From: Strigops habroptila
Lineage: Eukaryota > Chordata > Aves > Psittaciformes > Psittacidae
DNA length: 64,000 nt
Reading direction: 5' to 3'
Assembly (NCBI RefSeq): GCF_004027225.2
Contig: NC_044302.2
Span: forward strand, 42,158,510-42,222,509
The notes under the pieces are model-generated. The model did no database searches, was not told where the DNA came from, and worked only from the letters and a program-made list of their open reading frames with translations. Of the stretch, positions 1-12,300 are shown piece after piece. The number at the start of each line of letters is the position of its first letter. Position 1 is the stretch's first letter. Made by a program: the position numbers and the translations under genes.

Positions 1-833
1 AAGAGCTGCCAAGCCTTTAACAAAGGCAATCCTTTGATCTCTACCAGCTCTTTATTTTATGATTGAAGCATAAAGGTAGAAATTACTTCTTCACATATTC
101 AAGGGTATCTGTAGTTCATGCTAGAGTAGATGGGAATGTTGGTTCTGAATCAAAGCCTTACTGGAATTCCACAAAATCTTTTAAACTGAAATGCTTCAGA
201 ACATTTATCCATGAGAATATATAATTTTTTTAGGATTACCCAAGATGTTTTTTCCCCATAATGTGCTTTTACTGTTCATGATATCCGGTTATCTGAAACA
301 AGTTCCAAAGAAGATCTGAATATAAGTTGAGTATTGACTACAGTTTCTGGTGGATGACCCCCTTCACATAGCCTGACCCAGACAATCTATCACAGTTTTA
401 CCACACTGAGCTGCCAGCCCTGAACAAGGATGAATGTCTCAAAGAACAAATCTGGCTAAGAGCACAGAATTCCATCTAAAAAAACCGCTGGCACTTCTCA
501 TCTAATTATAACTTTTGTCATAATGTAGTCGAACTCGGCTTGTTTGAAAGCACCGAAGTAGACTACATGGGAGTTAAGGCAAGCAGATAGCATGGCAACT
601 GTACTATTGTTAGTCTCGGTTTCCTGTTCTCCATGTTCAACAGGGCTTTAAATATACCTGTGGTCTCTGAATTCTGTGAACATTTGTACTCTAACCTGGT
701 GCACACAGAAATAAAACTCAAGGAACTGTATCAGCTCATACCAACTGACAACATAGCCAGATTGCTAAGAGAGATGGTCTTGGTGTGTGTGTTGAGGTCC
801 ATTCACATTTGAAATGTCTGAGAGTAACATTTT
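1..833. other. Upstream flank without a recognised gene
   Basis: AT-rich sequence with no long ORF, RNA gene or recognisable repeat. It lies upstream of the DGKQ CpG island and may be intergenic or part of a neighbouring gene's intron. In mammals DGKQ has TMEM175 close by in divergent orientation, but I could not find TMEM175-like coding sequence here. Confidence 0.4.
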
Positions 834-1350
834 GAATCCTAGGATCGTGGGATAATTCAGGCTCGAAGGGACCTCAAGAGGTCACCTAGACTAATTGTCC
901 TGCTCAAAGCCACGTCACCCTTGAGGTCAGACCAAGTTGGTCATAGCTTAGCCAGTCATGTCTTGAAAACTTCAAACGATGGAGATGGTGTAAGTTCTGC
1001 CCTTTGTCTCCTGTCCTTCCAGCATACACCACTGTAAAGAGCCTTGCTCCACCTTCTTGAAAACTTCTGTGTTGTTACTAGGGGGCTACTATGAGGTCCC
1101 CCTGAAGCTGTCTCTTCTTCAGGCAGAGCAAGTCCCACTCCCTCAACCTCTCCTCAAAGGATAAGTGCTCCAGCACTTTGACCATCCTGGTGGCACTCAA
1201 CTGAACTTGGTCCATTTGTCATTGTGCTTCCTCTATTGGGGGCCAAAACTGGATGCAATACTCTAGTGAGCACTAAGGAGGGAGAGATAATCCCTTCTCC
1301 CAGCCTACTGCCTGCGCTTCTGGGCAGCCCAGGATGCTATTGAACTGGTC
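834..1350 (-). mobile_element. Old CR1 LINE fragment
   Basis: Reverse-oriented, diverged CR1 3' portion. It begins with a degenerate form of the CR1 3' end (reverse strand of a 'GGGACCTCAAGAGGTCACC'-type segment near 870). It runs on through sequence matching the C-terminal RT region in reverse, including the segments equivalent to 'LFSLEKR'-type and 'RPHLEYC'-type blocks, but with many substitutions and small indels. Short ORFs here are by-products of the dead element. Confidence 0.75.
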
Positions 1351-1365
1351 GTTGCCAGCTTCTCA

Positions 1366-1553
1366 TTTTTCACGATGAGAGCCATTGGAAGAATCTCCCT
1401 GGCGAAGTGATGGACTCCCTAGTGCTGGACACTTTTAAGATTTGACTGGACAGGGTGCTGGGACATCTAGTCTAGGTCATGCTTTGCCTAGAAAAGTTGG
1501 ACCAGATGATCCTTGAGGTCCTTTCCAACCTGACATTCTATGATTCTACGTGC
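1366..1553 (+). mobile_element. Old CR1 LINE 3' end
   Basis: Forward-oriented truncated CR1. The segment resembling 'W..LP.EVVD.PSL..F' coding sequence is followed by the typical 3' UTR wording 'GATGATCCTTGAGGTCCTTT' and the terminal 'ATTCTATGATTCTA' octamer repeat. It is severely 5' truncated and diverged. It lies next to the opposite-strand fragment, so two separate insertions are likely. Confidence 0.8.
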
Positions 1554-2162
1554 CTAGAAGTGTGTTCCAAGAGGCCTTGTTTTATGATCTCCACAAAGAC
1601 CAAAGTGAGGTTGAGTTTGTGGGAGATGGGACCTGTCATTATGGGCTTTGGCTCATTCAGCATGCATGCACTCATTTGTGCATTCAGCAGGCACAGATCT
1701 TCAAAGGAAGGGGTTTCACTCTGCTTTCCTCTTCTCCATCCTCTTGTATGGAGCTCCATAAAGCCCTATAGTATTTTAGGTATGTTTGCAGGACCAATTA
1801 GAAATACTTCAAAGCATTTGTATCTAACTGCTCACTCTTCCTCCAACTAAAAAAGGGGCATACCAAGCTTGCTTTAGTCTCTTAAGTGATTTTTTTTCTG
1901 TTTCAACTGGTCAAATCTTTCTTACTCCTGATCATAAATAAGTTCATGTTAACAGCACAGAAAGGACATGTAAAGTGAGATTAGTGGAAACTAGAAGATG
2001 CTAAGAAATTTTAGAAGGACTTCAGTGCTGGTCTGCAGGACAACGGGATGGTTTATTAAGCCTTTCACCAAAATACAAACAAATGGGAGTCAGCGATGAA
2101 AATTTAAACTGCTTTTTTCTTGTCTCTTGTGGCTTAATGAACACACCTATGTGTGTTGTTTG
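1554..2162. other. Non-coding stretch, nothing recognised
   Basis: AT-rich unique-looking DNA between CR1 remnants. Overlapping short ORFs on both strands lack any family resemblance. Confidence 0.4.
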
Positions 2163-2215
2163 ATAGAACAGTTTGGGTTGGAAGGGACCTTCAAAGGTCG
2201 TCTGGTCTAAATTCC
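2163..2215 (-). mobile_element. CR1 3' terminal scrap
   Basis: About 50 bp matching the reverse of the CR1 3' end (the 'GGGTTGGAAGGGACCTTCAA' phrase followed by the 'GTCTGGTCTAA' segment). It is too short to assign to a subfamily. Confidence 0.7.
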
Positions 2216-3059
2216 AAACAGCTCATATTCTCACTTAATACAAAACTAAGAACTAGGACCTAAGTGGAGATGTGGATAGCATGCATCTATAAATCCAAAG
2301 GCATAGCCTCTTCTCATTCCAATCTGCTCCAGCCATGGTACTTTGCATGTTGTAATAACAGTCAATGAACAGGCAGAGGAGGAAACATCCTGGTGTCTAA
2401 ATGTTTTCAAAACTAGAAAGAAGGTGAAGGGAACATAAAGGACAAAAGTGTTGTAGAGGGGAGAAGACTGCTGGGCAGAACCCTTAATCTTTTCTCATAG
2501 AGGCAGAGATGTTGAGAGTAGAAAGTAAAATCACGGCAAACCATCTTCTCCCAGTGCATCGTGAGAAAACTTGAGATGGAGCTTTGTGCGCTCCAGAACT
2601 GCAAGGGCCTGGGGCCGTGAGACTGCCCAGCGCAACGCCACGGTAAGAACCTGGACGTCTTTTCAAGCTTCACAGGGCTAACCTGCAAACCGAACCCGCT
2701 GCTGTTTGCGATGAAACCCTCTCACAGGCATCTTTTTCTGCCTTGCCTCGACGTTTCCTGCTGCGGGCCTGTCACCACCCAAGGCCCGGCACTGCGGTGT
2801 GCGCACCTCCCCGTGGTGCATTCCACCGGCACCGCCGCGGCGGACCCGGCCTTCCAATGCCCGGCCACCTACTTCTCAGTCTCCCGCGGGGTAATTCGCT
2901 CCCAGAGGAGCGGTCACCTCAGCGGCAACGCCCGGGCAGCGGCAGCCCGGCGGTGCCCCGCGGGACGGCCGCGGGCGGCAGCGAGCGCCTCCGGACGGGC
3001 TGCGCGGGGCCGCGGTGCGGCCGGCAGGGGGCAGCGCAGCGCCGCCCGCCGAGGCCCTC

Positions 3060-3086
3060 ATGGGCGCCGCCCCCGCCCGCCCCTAG
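3060..3086 (+). other. Short upstream ORF in the DGKQ 5' leader
   Basis: An ATG in GC-rich sequence 94 bp before the DGKQ start opens an eight-codon reading frame ending in TAG at 3084-3086. It is in a different frame from the main ORF. If transcription starts upstream of 3060, it could reduce initiation at 3154. Only the presence of the ATG and stop is seen. Confidence 0.3.
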
Positions 3087-3153
3087 CCGCCGCCGCCGCC
3101 TCGGGCGGAAGCGAGGGCGAGTGGCGGCCGGTGCCGCGCCGCGAGGAGTGGGC

Positions 3154-3361
3154 ATGGCGGACGGGACGCGTTCGGTGCGCGGTTGCAGCCCGGCCTCCAG
3201 CCCGGTGCTGGGCGGCCGGGTACGCGCTGCGGCGGCGGCGGCGGCGGGGGGGAGCAGCAGCCCGCCGGGCCACGGCTTCCGCAGGGTGACCCTCACCAAG
3301 CCCACCTTCTGCCACTACTGCACCGACTTCATCTGGGGGCTGGCCGGCTACCAGTGCGAGG
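3154..3361 (+). CDS. DGKQ: DGKQ exon 1 coding part (N-terminus and first half of C1-1)
   Basis: The ATG at 3154 has G at -3 and G at +4 and opens a protein starting '[10 protein letters not shown]'. A '[10 protein letters not shown]' stretch, also present near the human DGKQ N-terminus, supports this start, although the frame stays open upstream. A run of eight alanines and a Gly/Ser stretch follow. The C1-1 domain then begins with '[17 protein letters not shown]' (first zinc-ligand His and two Cys) and continues to 'GYQCE'. The exon ends after one base of the next codon and is followed by GTGAGG. The flexible tail is shorter than in human DGKQ. Confidence 0.9.
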
Positions 3362-6300
3362 GTGAGGGGCGGCGGCGGGGAGCCGGGCGGGACGGAGGGA
3401 CGGAGGGAGGGCTGCCGGACGGGGACGGGGACGGGGGGACAGGCCGGGCGCCGCCGTGCTGGCGGGCGGGTGTCGTTCGTGCGGGACCGGTTGGGTACGA
3501 CCGCTGCGTCCTGGGCGAGATGGGGGGGGAATGTCCGAAAATACTGCTGGTAAAAATGGTAGTAATAGTAGCGAATAATATGAAAAGAGCCTGATAATAA
3601 CAAAATAGCACATTCTGCTAAACTAATCTGACAATAGTAGTACTAAAAATCTAGTAATAATGGTAAATTGTAATAATGGCTAACGACAACTGATGCTAAA
3701 AATTCTGTTAGTAGATTACTATTAGTAACAAATGCTAATAATAAATTCTAACAGTACTAGTCACAAGCCTAACAATAATAAGTTATAATAGTAATATCTA
3801 ACAGTGATAATGATTAAACTTCTGCTAATAATGATTAAAAATTGTAACAATAATAATGAAAGATTGAGGTGTGCCTGCCTGCTCCTGTGTGGTGACATGG
3901 GTGTTTGCTGTGATCCAGCACTGCCCTTGCCCATCTCAAGGTTTCCCTTATCTGCTGAAATGGTGCGGAGGAGCCGCAAGGTGCATGGGGTTTGAACCTT
4001 TTAAACCCAGGAGGGGAGAAGGGCTTGCTGGGTCTCCTTGCTGGCCCTGACGGCAGCAGAGGTTCCTGGGGACGATGAAATTATGGCTTGTTCTGACACA
4101 GCAAAACCAAGCGGTGTCATAGGGACAAGAGGGTTCTCACTGGGGAGTTTTGGGTTGTTTCCTGAAAGACACCTTGATGTCTTCCTGGGCATATGCAGCT
4201 CACCTGGCTTGGGTTCCCTCTGCAAGACCACGTCTGGAGGAGCTGGGCTGTACAAGAGCCTCATTGTTCAGGTGGTGTTCAGGTTCTACAAACAAGGCTG
4301 TGTTTGTAGAACAAGTGCCCTGCAGTTCTTAAAATAGCTCTTGTCTTTTGTCATCGTCGTGAGTGAAGAGGGTGCGGGATTAAGTTGGGTGGAAGTCATG
4401 TTCCTGTGTGGTGCTAAAAAAGTCTGGCAGCAACAGTTTTAAGTTTGCTTAAAACTTTGGCTGAGCGGTGTGGTGTTCTGTCTGTGTAGCACAAAGCCAC
4501 TGCCTGCCCTAATAGCAAAAAGGCCCCAAATTCGAGTGAAGATTTCTTACTTTGTCAAAACACACAAGGCTAGTCTTTTGCAGTCTTTTATTACATTACT
4601 GCCTTAAAAAAAGCAAATCACTGGAGTCACAAAAGTCGGCATTAAGGTGCCAGTTTTGTTACTTGAAGGGCTGAGTGGCTTTGGTATGTTAACAAGTAAG
4701 AATTGCCGAGGTGAGTATCTCCAGAGAGGACGCGTTTAACACCGGAGCGGGGGGAAGCACAGCGTCCAGGAGCCTCAGTTCGGAGCGGCAAGAGCGACCG
4801 AGGGAGCCTCAAGTCCTCGACAGGACTTGCCCAGGAGCCGGCAGCTCTGCTCACGCGAGCAGCTGACTCACAGGGGGCGGCGCCAGGAGTGACGGTAACA
4901 GCCCTCAGTGAGTAAAAACCCACCCCAGGCAGCGCGGCGACCAGGACGTGGCGCGGCAGTTTGCGCGGCAGTTGGCGCAGGCAGGGTGAGCGGGCAGCGA
5001 GCGGGATGGTGAGCACTCGCCTCAGGCCCAGGGACCGCTCTGGGAGCTCTGCCCCGGCGGTGGTCAGCGTAGGCACCCAGACAGAGCCAATGAGAGGGGA
5101 GGCTGCGGCGCAGACCTCGGAGTGTAGAAGGTCCCTCGACTGGTCTCTTGAGGCGAGGGTGCGCAGTGGACAGGGCTGCACTCGGTGCGCCCTGGTGGAG
5201 GTCCTCCTGCAGCAGGTGGCTGAGCTGCGGGAGGCTGTTGGAGAGCTAAAAGATGCCAGGGAAGCTGAGAGGAAGCTGGGCTGCTTGCTCCAGGCCCAAA
5301 CTGTGCAGGGGCTGCAAACATCCAGCACTGCTCACATAGGAAAGAAGGAGGGCAGCAACCCAGGAAGCTGGGAATTAGTAATGAGAAAAAACATCAAAAA
5401 AAGGCGGAAGAGGACTATTAACAACAAGGGGCTTCCTCCTAAATCTGATGTCCCCACCCAGAACTGCTTCACAGTTCTGCAGGGGGCTAATGAGAAAGCA
5501 CCCACCACACCTAGTGAGTATCCTGCTGATGCACCAGTAAAGAGGATCACTACTGGTGCCTCCAGGAAAAAGCGGAGGGTCATAGTAGTAGGGGACTCTA
5601 CTTTGAAAGGCACAGAGGCACTCATCTGCCAGCCTGATCCAGTCTCAAGGGAGGTGTGTTGCCTGCCAGGGGCTCGGATCAGGGATGTTGCTGAGAGGCT
5701 GCCTGCTCTAGTAAGTCCTGCTGACTATTACCCCCTTCTAGTGGTCCATGTGGGTGCTAGAGATATAGATAGGAGTAGCCTGGAGAACATTAAGAAGGAC
5801 TACAGAGCCCTGGGAGAGGTGGTTAGGGGCTCTGGAGCTCAGATAGTTTTTTCATCGATTCTCCAGGACAAAGGGGAGGACCTTAAAAAAGCTAGGCGTG
5901 TTTGGCAGGTTAATAAATGGTTAGAATGGTGGTGCCATAGTCAGGGGTTTGGCTGTTTAGAACATGGGGCTCCATTTGGGAGGCCAGATCTACTGGAGGC
6001 TGGTGGAGCTGGTCTGACAAAGAAGGGGAAGAGCTGTTTTGGTAGGAGGCTTGCCAGGCTGGTCAAGAAAGCTTTAAACTAGATGGGTTGGGGGAGGGGA
6101 GCATTGATCCATCCCAACACTCCTGGTCAGTTGCCAGCACCTGTAGAAGTGCTTGGAGCGATGTAGAGATGTTCCAGCTGCCCCAGCCATTGAGTCGGCT
6201 GCATTTGGAGCTCGGCTAAGGTGCCTCTATACAAACGCCGTAGTATGGGGAACAAGCAAGAGGAATTAGAGATGTGTGCAAGGCTGCAGGAATATGATGT

Positions 6301-9300
6301 CATTGGTATCACAGAAACATGGTGGGATGGCTCCTATGACTGGAGTGTCGGAATGGAAGGTTACAGGCTGTTTAGAAAATACAGGCCAGGAAGACGGGGA
6401 GGGGGCGTTGCTATCTATGTCAGTGATAGGCTAGAGAGTATGGAACTCTGTCTGGGGACGGGTGATGAGGTAACAGAGTGTTTGTGTGTCAGGATCAAAG
6501 GGAAAACAGCAATGGGGGACATTACGGTGGGGATCTGTTACAGGCCGCCTGGTCAAGAGGACTCTGTGGATGAAGCGCTCTACAGACAGATAGGAGCAGC
6601 CTCACGCTCGCAGGCCCTGGTCCTCATGGGGGACTTCAACCATCCTGACATCTGTTGGAGGGACGGTACGGCCCGGCACAAGCAAGCCAGGAGGTTCCTC
6701 GATTGTGTGGAAGACAACTTCCTCTTTCAAGCAGTAGAGGAGCCGACAAGGAGAGGTGCCATGCTTGACCTCGTGCTCACCAACAGGGAGGGACTGGTTG
6801 GAAATGTGATGCTCCAGGGCAGCCTTGGCTCTAGTGATCACGAGATGATTGAGTTTGAGATCCTCAGGACAGTGAGAAGAGCCTGCAGCAAGCTCACTGC
6901 CCTGGACTTCAAGAAAGCAGACTTTGGCCTCTTCAGGAACCTCCTTAGTAAGGTTTCATGGGATACAGTCCTAGAGGGCAGGAGGGCCCAAGACTGCTGG
7001 TCGATATTCAAGGATCACCTGCTACGTGCTCAAGAGTGTTGCATCCCGACTAGAAGAAAGTGCAGCAGGAGGGCCAGGCGACCTCCATGGATGGACAAGG
7101 AGCTACTGAGGAAACTTAGAGGGGAAAAAAGAAGCTTATAGAAGGTGGAAGCGAGGACAGGCGGCCTGGGAAGAATATAGGAGCATTGCCTGGGAAGCTA
7201 GGGACCAGGTTAGGAAAGCTAAGGCCCAGCTAGAATTAAGTTTGGCAAGAGATGTAAAAGATAACAGGAAAGGATTCTATAGATACGTAGCAAATAAAAG
7301 ACAGACTAGGGACCATGTGGGCCCTCTCCAGAAGCTATCAGGAGAACTGGCTACCATGGATTTGGAGAAGGCTGAGGTTCTTAATGACTTCTTTGCCTCA
7401 GTCTTCACCAGCAAATGCTCTGACCACACCACCCAAGTCTTGGAAAGCAGGGCCAGGGACTGTGAGAATGAAGACCTTAGGCTCACTGCAGGAGAGGATC
7501 AGGTTCGAGACCATCTTAAGAACCTGAACGTGCACAAGTCCATGGGACCTGATGAAATCCATCCACGGGTCCTGAAGGAGCTGGCGAATGAAGTTGCTAA
7601 ACCACTGTCCATCATATTTGAAAAATCCTGGCAGTCAGCTGAAGTTCCCGATGACTGGAAGAAGGGTAATATAATCCCCATTTTCAAGAAGGGAAATAGG
7701 GAAGACCCAGGGAACTACAGACCAGTCAGTATCACCTCTGTGCCTGGCAAAATCTTGGAGCAGATTCTCCTGGAAAACATGCTAAGGCACATGAAAAACA
7801 ACGAGGTGGTTGGTGACAGCCAACATGGCTTCACTAAGGGGAAATCCTGCCTGACCAATTTGGTGGCCTTCTATGATGGAGCCACGGAACTGATGGACAG
7901 GGGCAGAGCAGTTGACGTCATCTACCTGGACTTGTGCAAAGCGTTCGACACTGTCCCGCATGACATCCTTGTCTCTAAATTGGAGAGACATCAATTTGAC
8001 AGATGGACCACTCGGTGGATAAAGAACTGGCTCGATGGCCACATGCAAAGAGTTGTGGTAAATGGCGCGATGTCCAGTTGGAAATCTGTAATGAGTGGTG
8101 TCCCTCAGGGATCGGTGTTGGGACCGGTCCTGTTCAACATCTTTGTCAGCGACATGGACAGTGGGATTGAGTGCGCCCTCAGCAAGTTTGCTGACGACAC
8201 CAAGCTGTGTGGTTCGGTTGATAGGCTGGAGGGAATGGATGCCATCCAGAGGGACCTTGACACGCTTGAGAGGTGGGCCGATGCCAACCTTATGAGGTTT
8301 AACCAAGCCAAGTGCAAGGTCCTACACCTGGGTTGGGGCAATCCCAGGCACAGCTACAGGCTGGGTGGAGAAGAGATTCAGAGCAGCCCTGCAGAAAAGG
8401 ACTTGGGGGTGTTGGTTGACGAGAAGCTTAACATGAGCCGGCAGTGTGCGCTTGCAGCCCAGAAAGCCAACCGTATCCTGGGCTGCATCAAAAGAAGTGT
8501 GACCAGCAGGTCAAAGGAGGTGATCCTGCCCCTCTACTCTGCTCTCGTGAGACCTCACTTGGAGTACTGTGTACAGTTCTGGTGTCCTCAACATAAAAAG
8601 GACATGGAGCTGTTGGAGCGACTCCAGAGGAGGGCCACGAGGATGATAAGAGGGCTGGAGCACCTCCCGTATGAAGACAGGCTGAGAGAGTTGGGGCTGT
8701 TCAGCCTGGAGAAGAGAAGGCTGCGTGGTGACCTCATAGCAGCCTTCCAGTATCTGAAGGGGGTCTACAAGGATGCTGGGGAGGGACTCTTCCTTAGGGA
8801 CTATAGTGGTAGGACAAGGGGTAATGGCTTCAAACTTAAACAGGGGAAGTTTAGATTAGATATAAGGAAGAAGTTCTTTACAGTGCGGGTGGTGAAGCAT
8901 TGGAATGGGTTGCCCAGGGAGGTTGTGGATGCTCCATCCCTGGCGGTGTTCAAGGCCAGGTTGGACAGAGCCTTGAACCACGTGGTTTAGGGCAAGGTGT
9001 CCCTGCCCATGGCAGGGGGGTTGGAACTAGATGATCTTAAGGTCCTTTCCAACCCTTACTATGATTCTATTCTATGATTCTATAAGAAAATGCCGAAGGT
9101 TTCCATCCAGGTTACCTCATTTTTTTCCCATTCACATACTACGTATGTAAAGGTGTGCACAGCTGTAACTTGAATTTAGGGTCTTTTCCTAATTTGAAAA
9201 CTGCACTGATGGTTTGTGGTCTGGAATTGTTTTCCCCTTTGGCTTTTCAGGCTGAGTTCTGGGTGAGGATCGCTAGCACCACTGTCTAGTGGCTGTGTGC

Positions 9301-12300
9301 TAATGAGGCACTTCCAAGCTGCACTGTTAAGATACCTCTTTTAAACCTAGATCTTAAACCTCCATCCCAAACAAGTCATGCGTGTGAGAGTTAATAAGGG
9401 AGAGAAAAACACTTTTCATCTGCATAAAGTGTACCACTCTCTGCTCAGTGGAGGGAGGGGAACCCTGTAATGTTAATGTCTACTTTGGTGAAGAACTGAT
9501 TTTTTTTTGGTTGTTGTTCTTCATCTGTTTGTTTTCAGCCAGTTATGCTCAGTGTCATGTTTGTGTTTTTCAGCTGCTAAACTACAAATCTAAAATAATA
9601 CCTGATGGGTCACTTGCTGACGGTGGCTGCTTTTGACAGCCACATGTACGCCCTTGTACCTTGTTGAATAGGTTGGCAGCTCCTTCTTTCGGAGTTATTT
9701 AATAAATGCTAATATGATTTCTTGAATGATATTTTAAGTAAATTCCGTTTTATAATTACTTCCTTGTCACATTTGCTTTAACTAATGAAATTTGATCATT
9801 GTTCTTTAGAAAGTAATAAAAGGGTGATCTCTAGGAGTGCCAGGCTGATTGAAAATAGAAAAATAATCCACCCAGTTTTTAGTGAAAGACATGTTTGCAG
9901 TAGACTGCAAAAACTTGGTAGATAATTGCTATCTCCTTTTTCTTTTCCCCAAGGACAAGCATTGCGGGTGTAATTACAGCTGAGCTAATGTTGGCATTAT
10001 TTGGATTCCTTTTGATAAGCCACCTACAGGCTTCAAGATGAAGCCATTGAGGGGCCTTTTTCTAGGTGAATTTGCAGTGGTTCTATTCCAAGTCTGTGGG
10101 TCTGAGTGTTCAGTCTCCTGATGCTGTTTGTGTTGACGTTCCCTGAAGCTGTTCTTGATCAAAACAAAGTTTCCAAACTTGGAAGGGAACTGAGCATGCT
10201 GACAGTAAGATTTGTCAGTTGAAGAAAGAGGGTGGGGGAAGCTCCCGCCCCTCATTATTTTGAGTAGTTGTGTGGCCTAAATGACTTGGATTTGAGTTTT
10301 AATTGCAATCATGCTTTCGACCTTTGGAAAGTGGCATGTTCTATATGTGAATGATCAGGTCTATGGAGTTTTTCAGTAAGCTTACCAGCCACTCAGCAGG
10401 CTGGCACATGCAAAAATACAGGAAAGTATAATGAATTTTTAACACATTTCTGGCAGTGCAGGCCAAGATAAATGGCCCTTCCCTTTTCTTCTTGTGAAGT
10501 TTGAAAAATACATGGAAGAGATGCTCTGATGCTCTCTGTACAAGGCACAAAGTGTCCTGGATCTAATCTCTCAGATTTAGAGTAAGGTACTGTTTCCCTC
10601 TCCAGTTCAAGGCCAGTGCCGCTGTTGCCAGCAGTTTGTACAGTGCGGGAGGTACTCCAGGGGAGAATTGCAGCTCTCTTGCTAGATTGGCAGGGTGTTT
10701 TTGTAAATGAAATTTTACGGGGAAGGCAGTAGTCATCTTCTGTGGATTAGGTGTCCAGTTGGGTCTGAAGATGTCACTGTATTAAGCTTTTGTGCACATA
10801 TTTATTGTAACCTTTGTCAACCAGGCTTGCAGCTGTGGTTTATATTTTTTCTTCCTCCCTCCTGCAAATTTGTTTTAGGTAAAACCTTTGTAAATGACTA
10901 TTTTTCTTGCCACTTTACTCTTTGTAGCTGTCACTTCCTTAGATAAGTGTGTATGTATGTGAAAGAATAAGTGATGTTTGGATTGTACCATGAACAGTTA
11001 CTCTGTTACATTGCTCCTGCTTTCCAAAGCCTGGTAATTTCAGGTTTGAGTGGGTTTAAATTTCCTCAGGCTTGGCAACAAAGAGGCAGTGTAAGAGACT
11101 GCATTTCTGTGCATGTATATGTGCATCTTAAAAATGAAAAATATTAAATATTTTAAGTTTGTGTAAGAAATTAAGAGTTGAGTTCTTACTGGTAGTGCAC
11201 AGAGGAACCAATTCCATACACTAAAATAATAGCTAGCAGATATTTTAATTTGGAGTTTGGGATTTATTTTAGCCACCAATAAATACATTTCTTTTCACAG
11301 TGTGTTTTGTTTTGTTTTTCCCCATAAAAGACTTAGAAAATGTAGAAAGAATTATGAATCAGTGCATTTTGGGGACTGCAGATATTTCCAATGCTATAAA
11401 TCCCTCTAATGTGAACTCAGTTTAGTTTATTTTAGCCAAAGGTAAAATGTAAGGGATTTAAGTTATTAGCAAATTTGCTAGTAAACTTAATAGAGTTGTT
11501 CAACCATTTTTATATATATATTATCTTTCATTAGAACATTTATTGGAAGCTGCTGTCGGGGACTTTTTTTGTATGTTTTGTGTCTGTCTCTATTAGGGAA
11601 ATGTCATTTGAGCAGGTAGGGTACTTGTCTTGATCTGAAGGCACTAAGTTAAATAATGCTTTGGGAAATAGCATCCTTGGGTTTTGTTTTTAAATTTTTG
11701 GGGGTTTTTGTTTGCTTGTTTTTTAGGCTTTATATTCTACGCAGAACCTCCAAACTTATTCCAAGATATAGAAACCCTTATTTGTCCTAATTTGGTTTAG
11801 ATGTTGGCTGACAACACTGCTGCTTTCCAGAATAAAATGTAAATGCTGAATTGGAGTTACATTTATGCCATAAATCTTTGACTGAGCAAGACATCTAAAA
11901 AGCTGCTGTGATTCATACAGGCATGTCGCAGACATGGGCAAACCATGTTGTGCCTCGTTAGTATAGCAGAACCTGGAGATCTTCAGACAGCATCTCTGCA
12001 GTGGTATGCAGTGCATATTCTGGACATGTTTTGAGCAGAGTCTATTCCATCTAAAGACTGTTCTAAGTAACTGGAGCCAGATAGGGAAGGTGTGTTTTAG
12101 TTTAAAGCTGGGCATAAGACTAACAGGGAGTCTGTCTCTGTAGGGACATGGAAATAGTAGCAGGGAATAAAGGGGTGATGAGCAATGCCCTTGAAATCTA
12201 TCCTGTCTAATTAGTTTTGCTGTTGGGACAGCCAGCTGGAACATCCTTGACCCTGCTAGCTTTGTTCAGCTCAGTTTTGAAGGAACTGAATGGTGTATGA

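Larger units (their letters stand above)
2700..3545 (+). promoter_or_regulatory. DGKQ: CpG island promoter of DGKQ
   Basis: Abrupt change from AT-rich flank to very GC- and CpG-rich sequence that covers the first coding exon and ends about 180 bp into intron 1. It contains several GC-box-like stretches (for example 'GCCGCCCCCGCCCGCCCC' around 3066) and no TATA box. This is the usual layout of a broadly expressed vertebrate promoter. The precise transcription start cannot be set from sequence; it must lie upstream of 3154. Long overlapping ORFs on both strands here come from GC-rich composition lacking stops, not from genes. Confidence 0.75.
4712..9083 (+). mobile_element. Full-length CR1 LINE
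   Basis: A nearly complete CR1 non-LTR retrotransposon in the same direction as DGKQ. It has a GC-rich 5' region (start approximate, within 4690-4730), ORF1, ORF2 (endonuclease plus reverse transcriptase) and a short 3' UTR ending in the CR1 octamer tail 'ATTCTATGATTCTAT'. No poly(A) tail is present, as expected for CR1. The only clear lesion is a one-base frame change in ORF2 near 7121-7130. The last 700 bp are almost identical to the inverted copy at 18468-19140, so the subfamily moved recently. Confidence 0.92.

Noticed and set aside
2413..2688. Minus-strand ORFs as a divergent neighbour such as TMEM175
   Set aside because: No membrane-channel motif or family wording is present; the translation does not resemble TMEM175.
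2711..3613. Several long overlapping ORFs on both strands over the CpG island
   Set aside because: Stops are rare in GC-rich DNA. Only the frame beginning at 3154 joins in phase to conserved DGKQ exons.
11756..12244. 162-codon minus-strand ORF as a gene
   Set aside because: No recognisable family, and no promoter or splice context.
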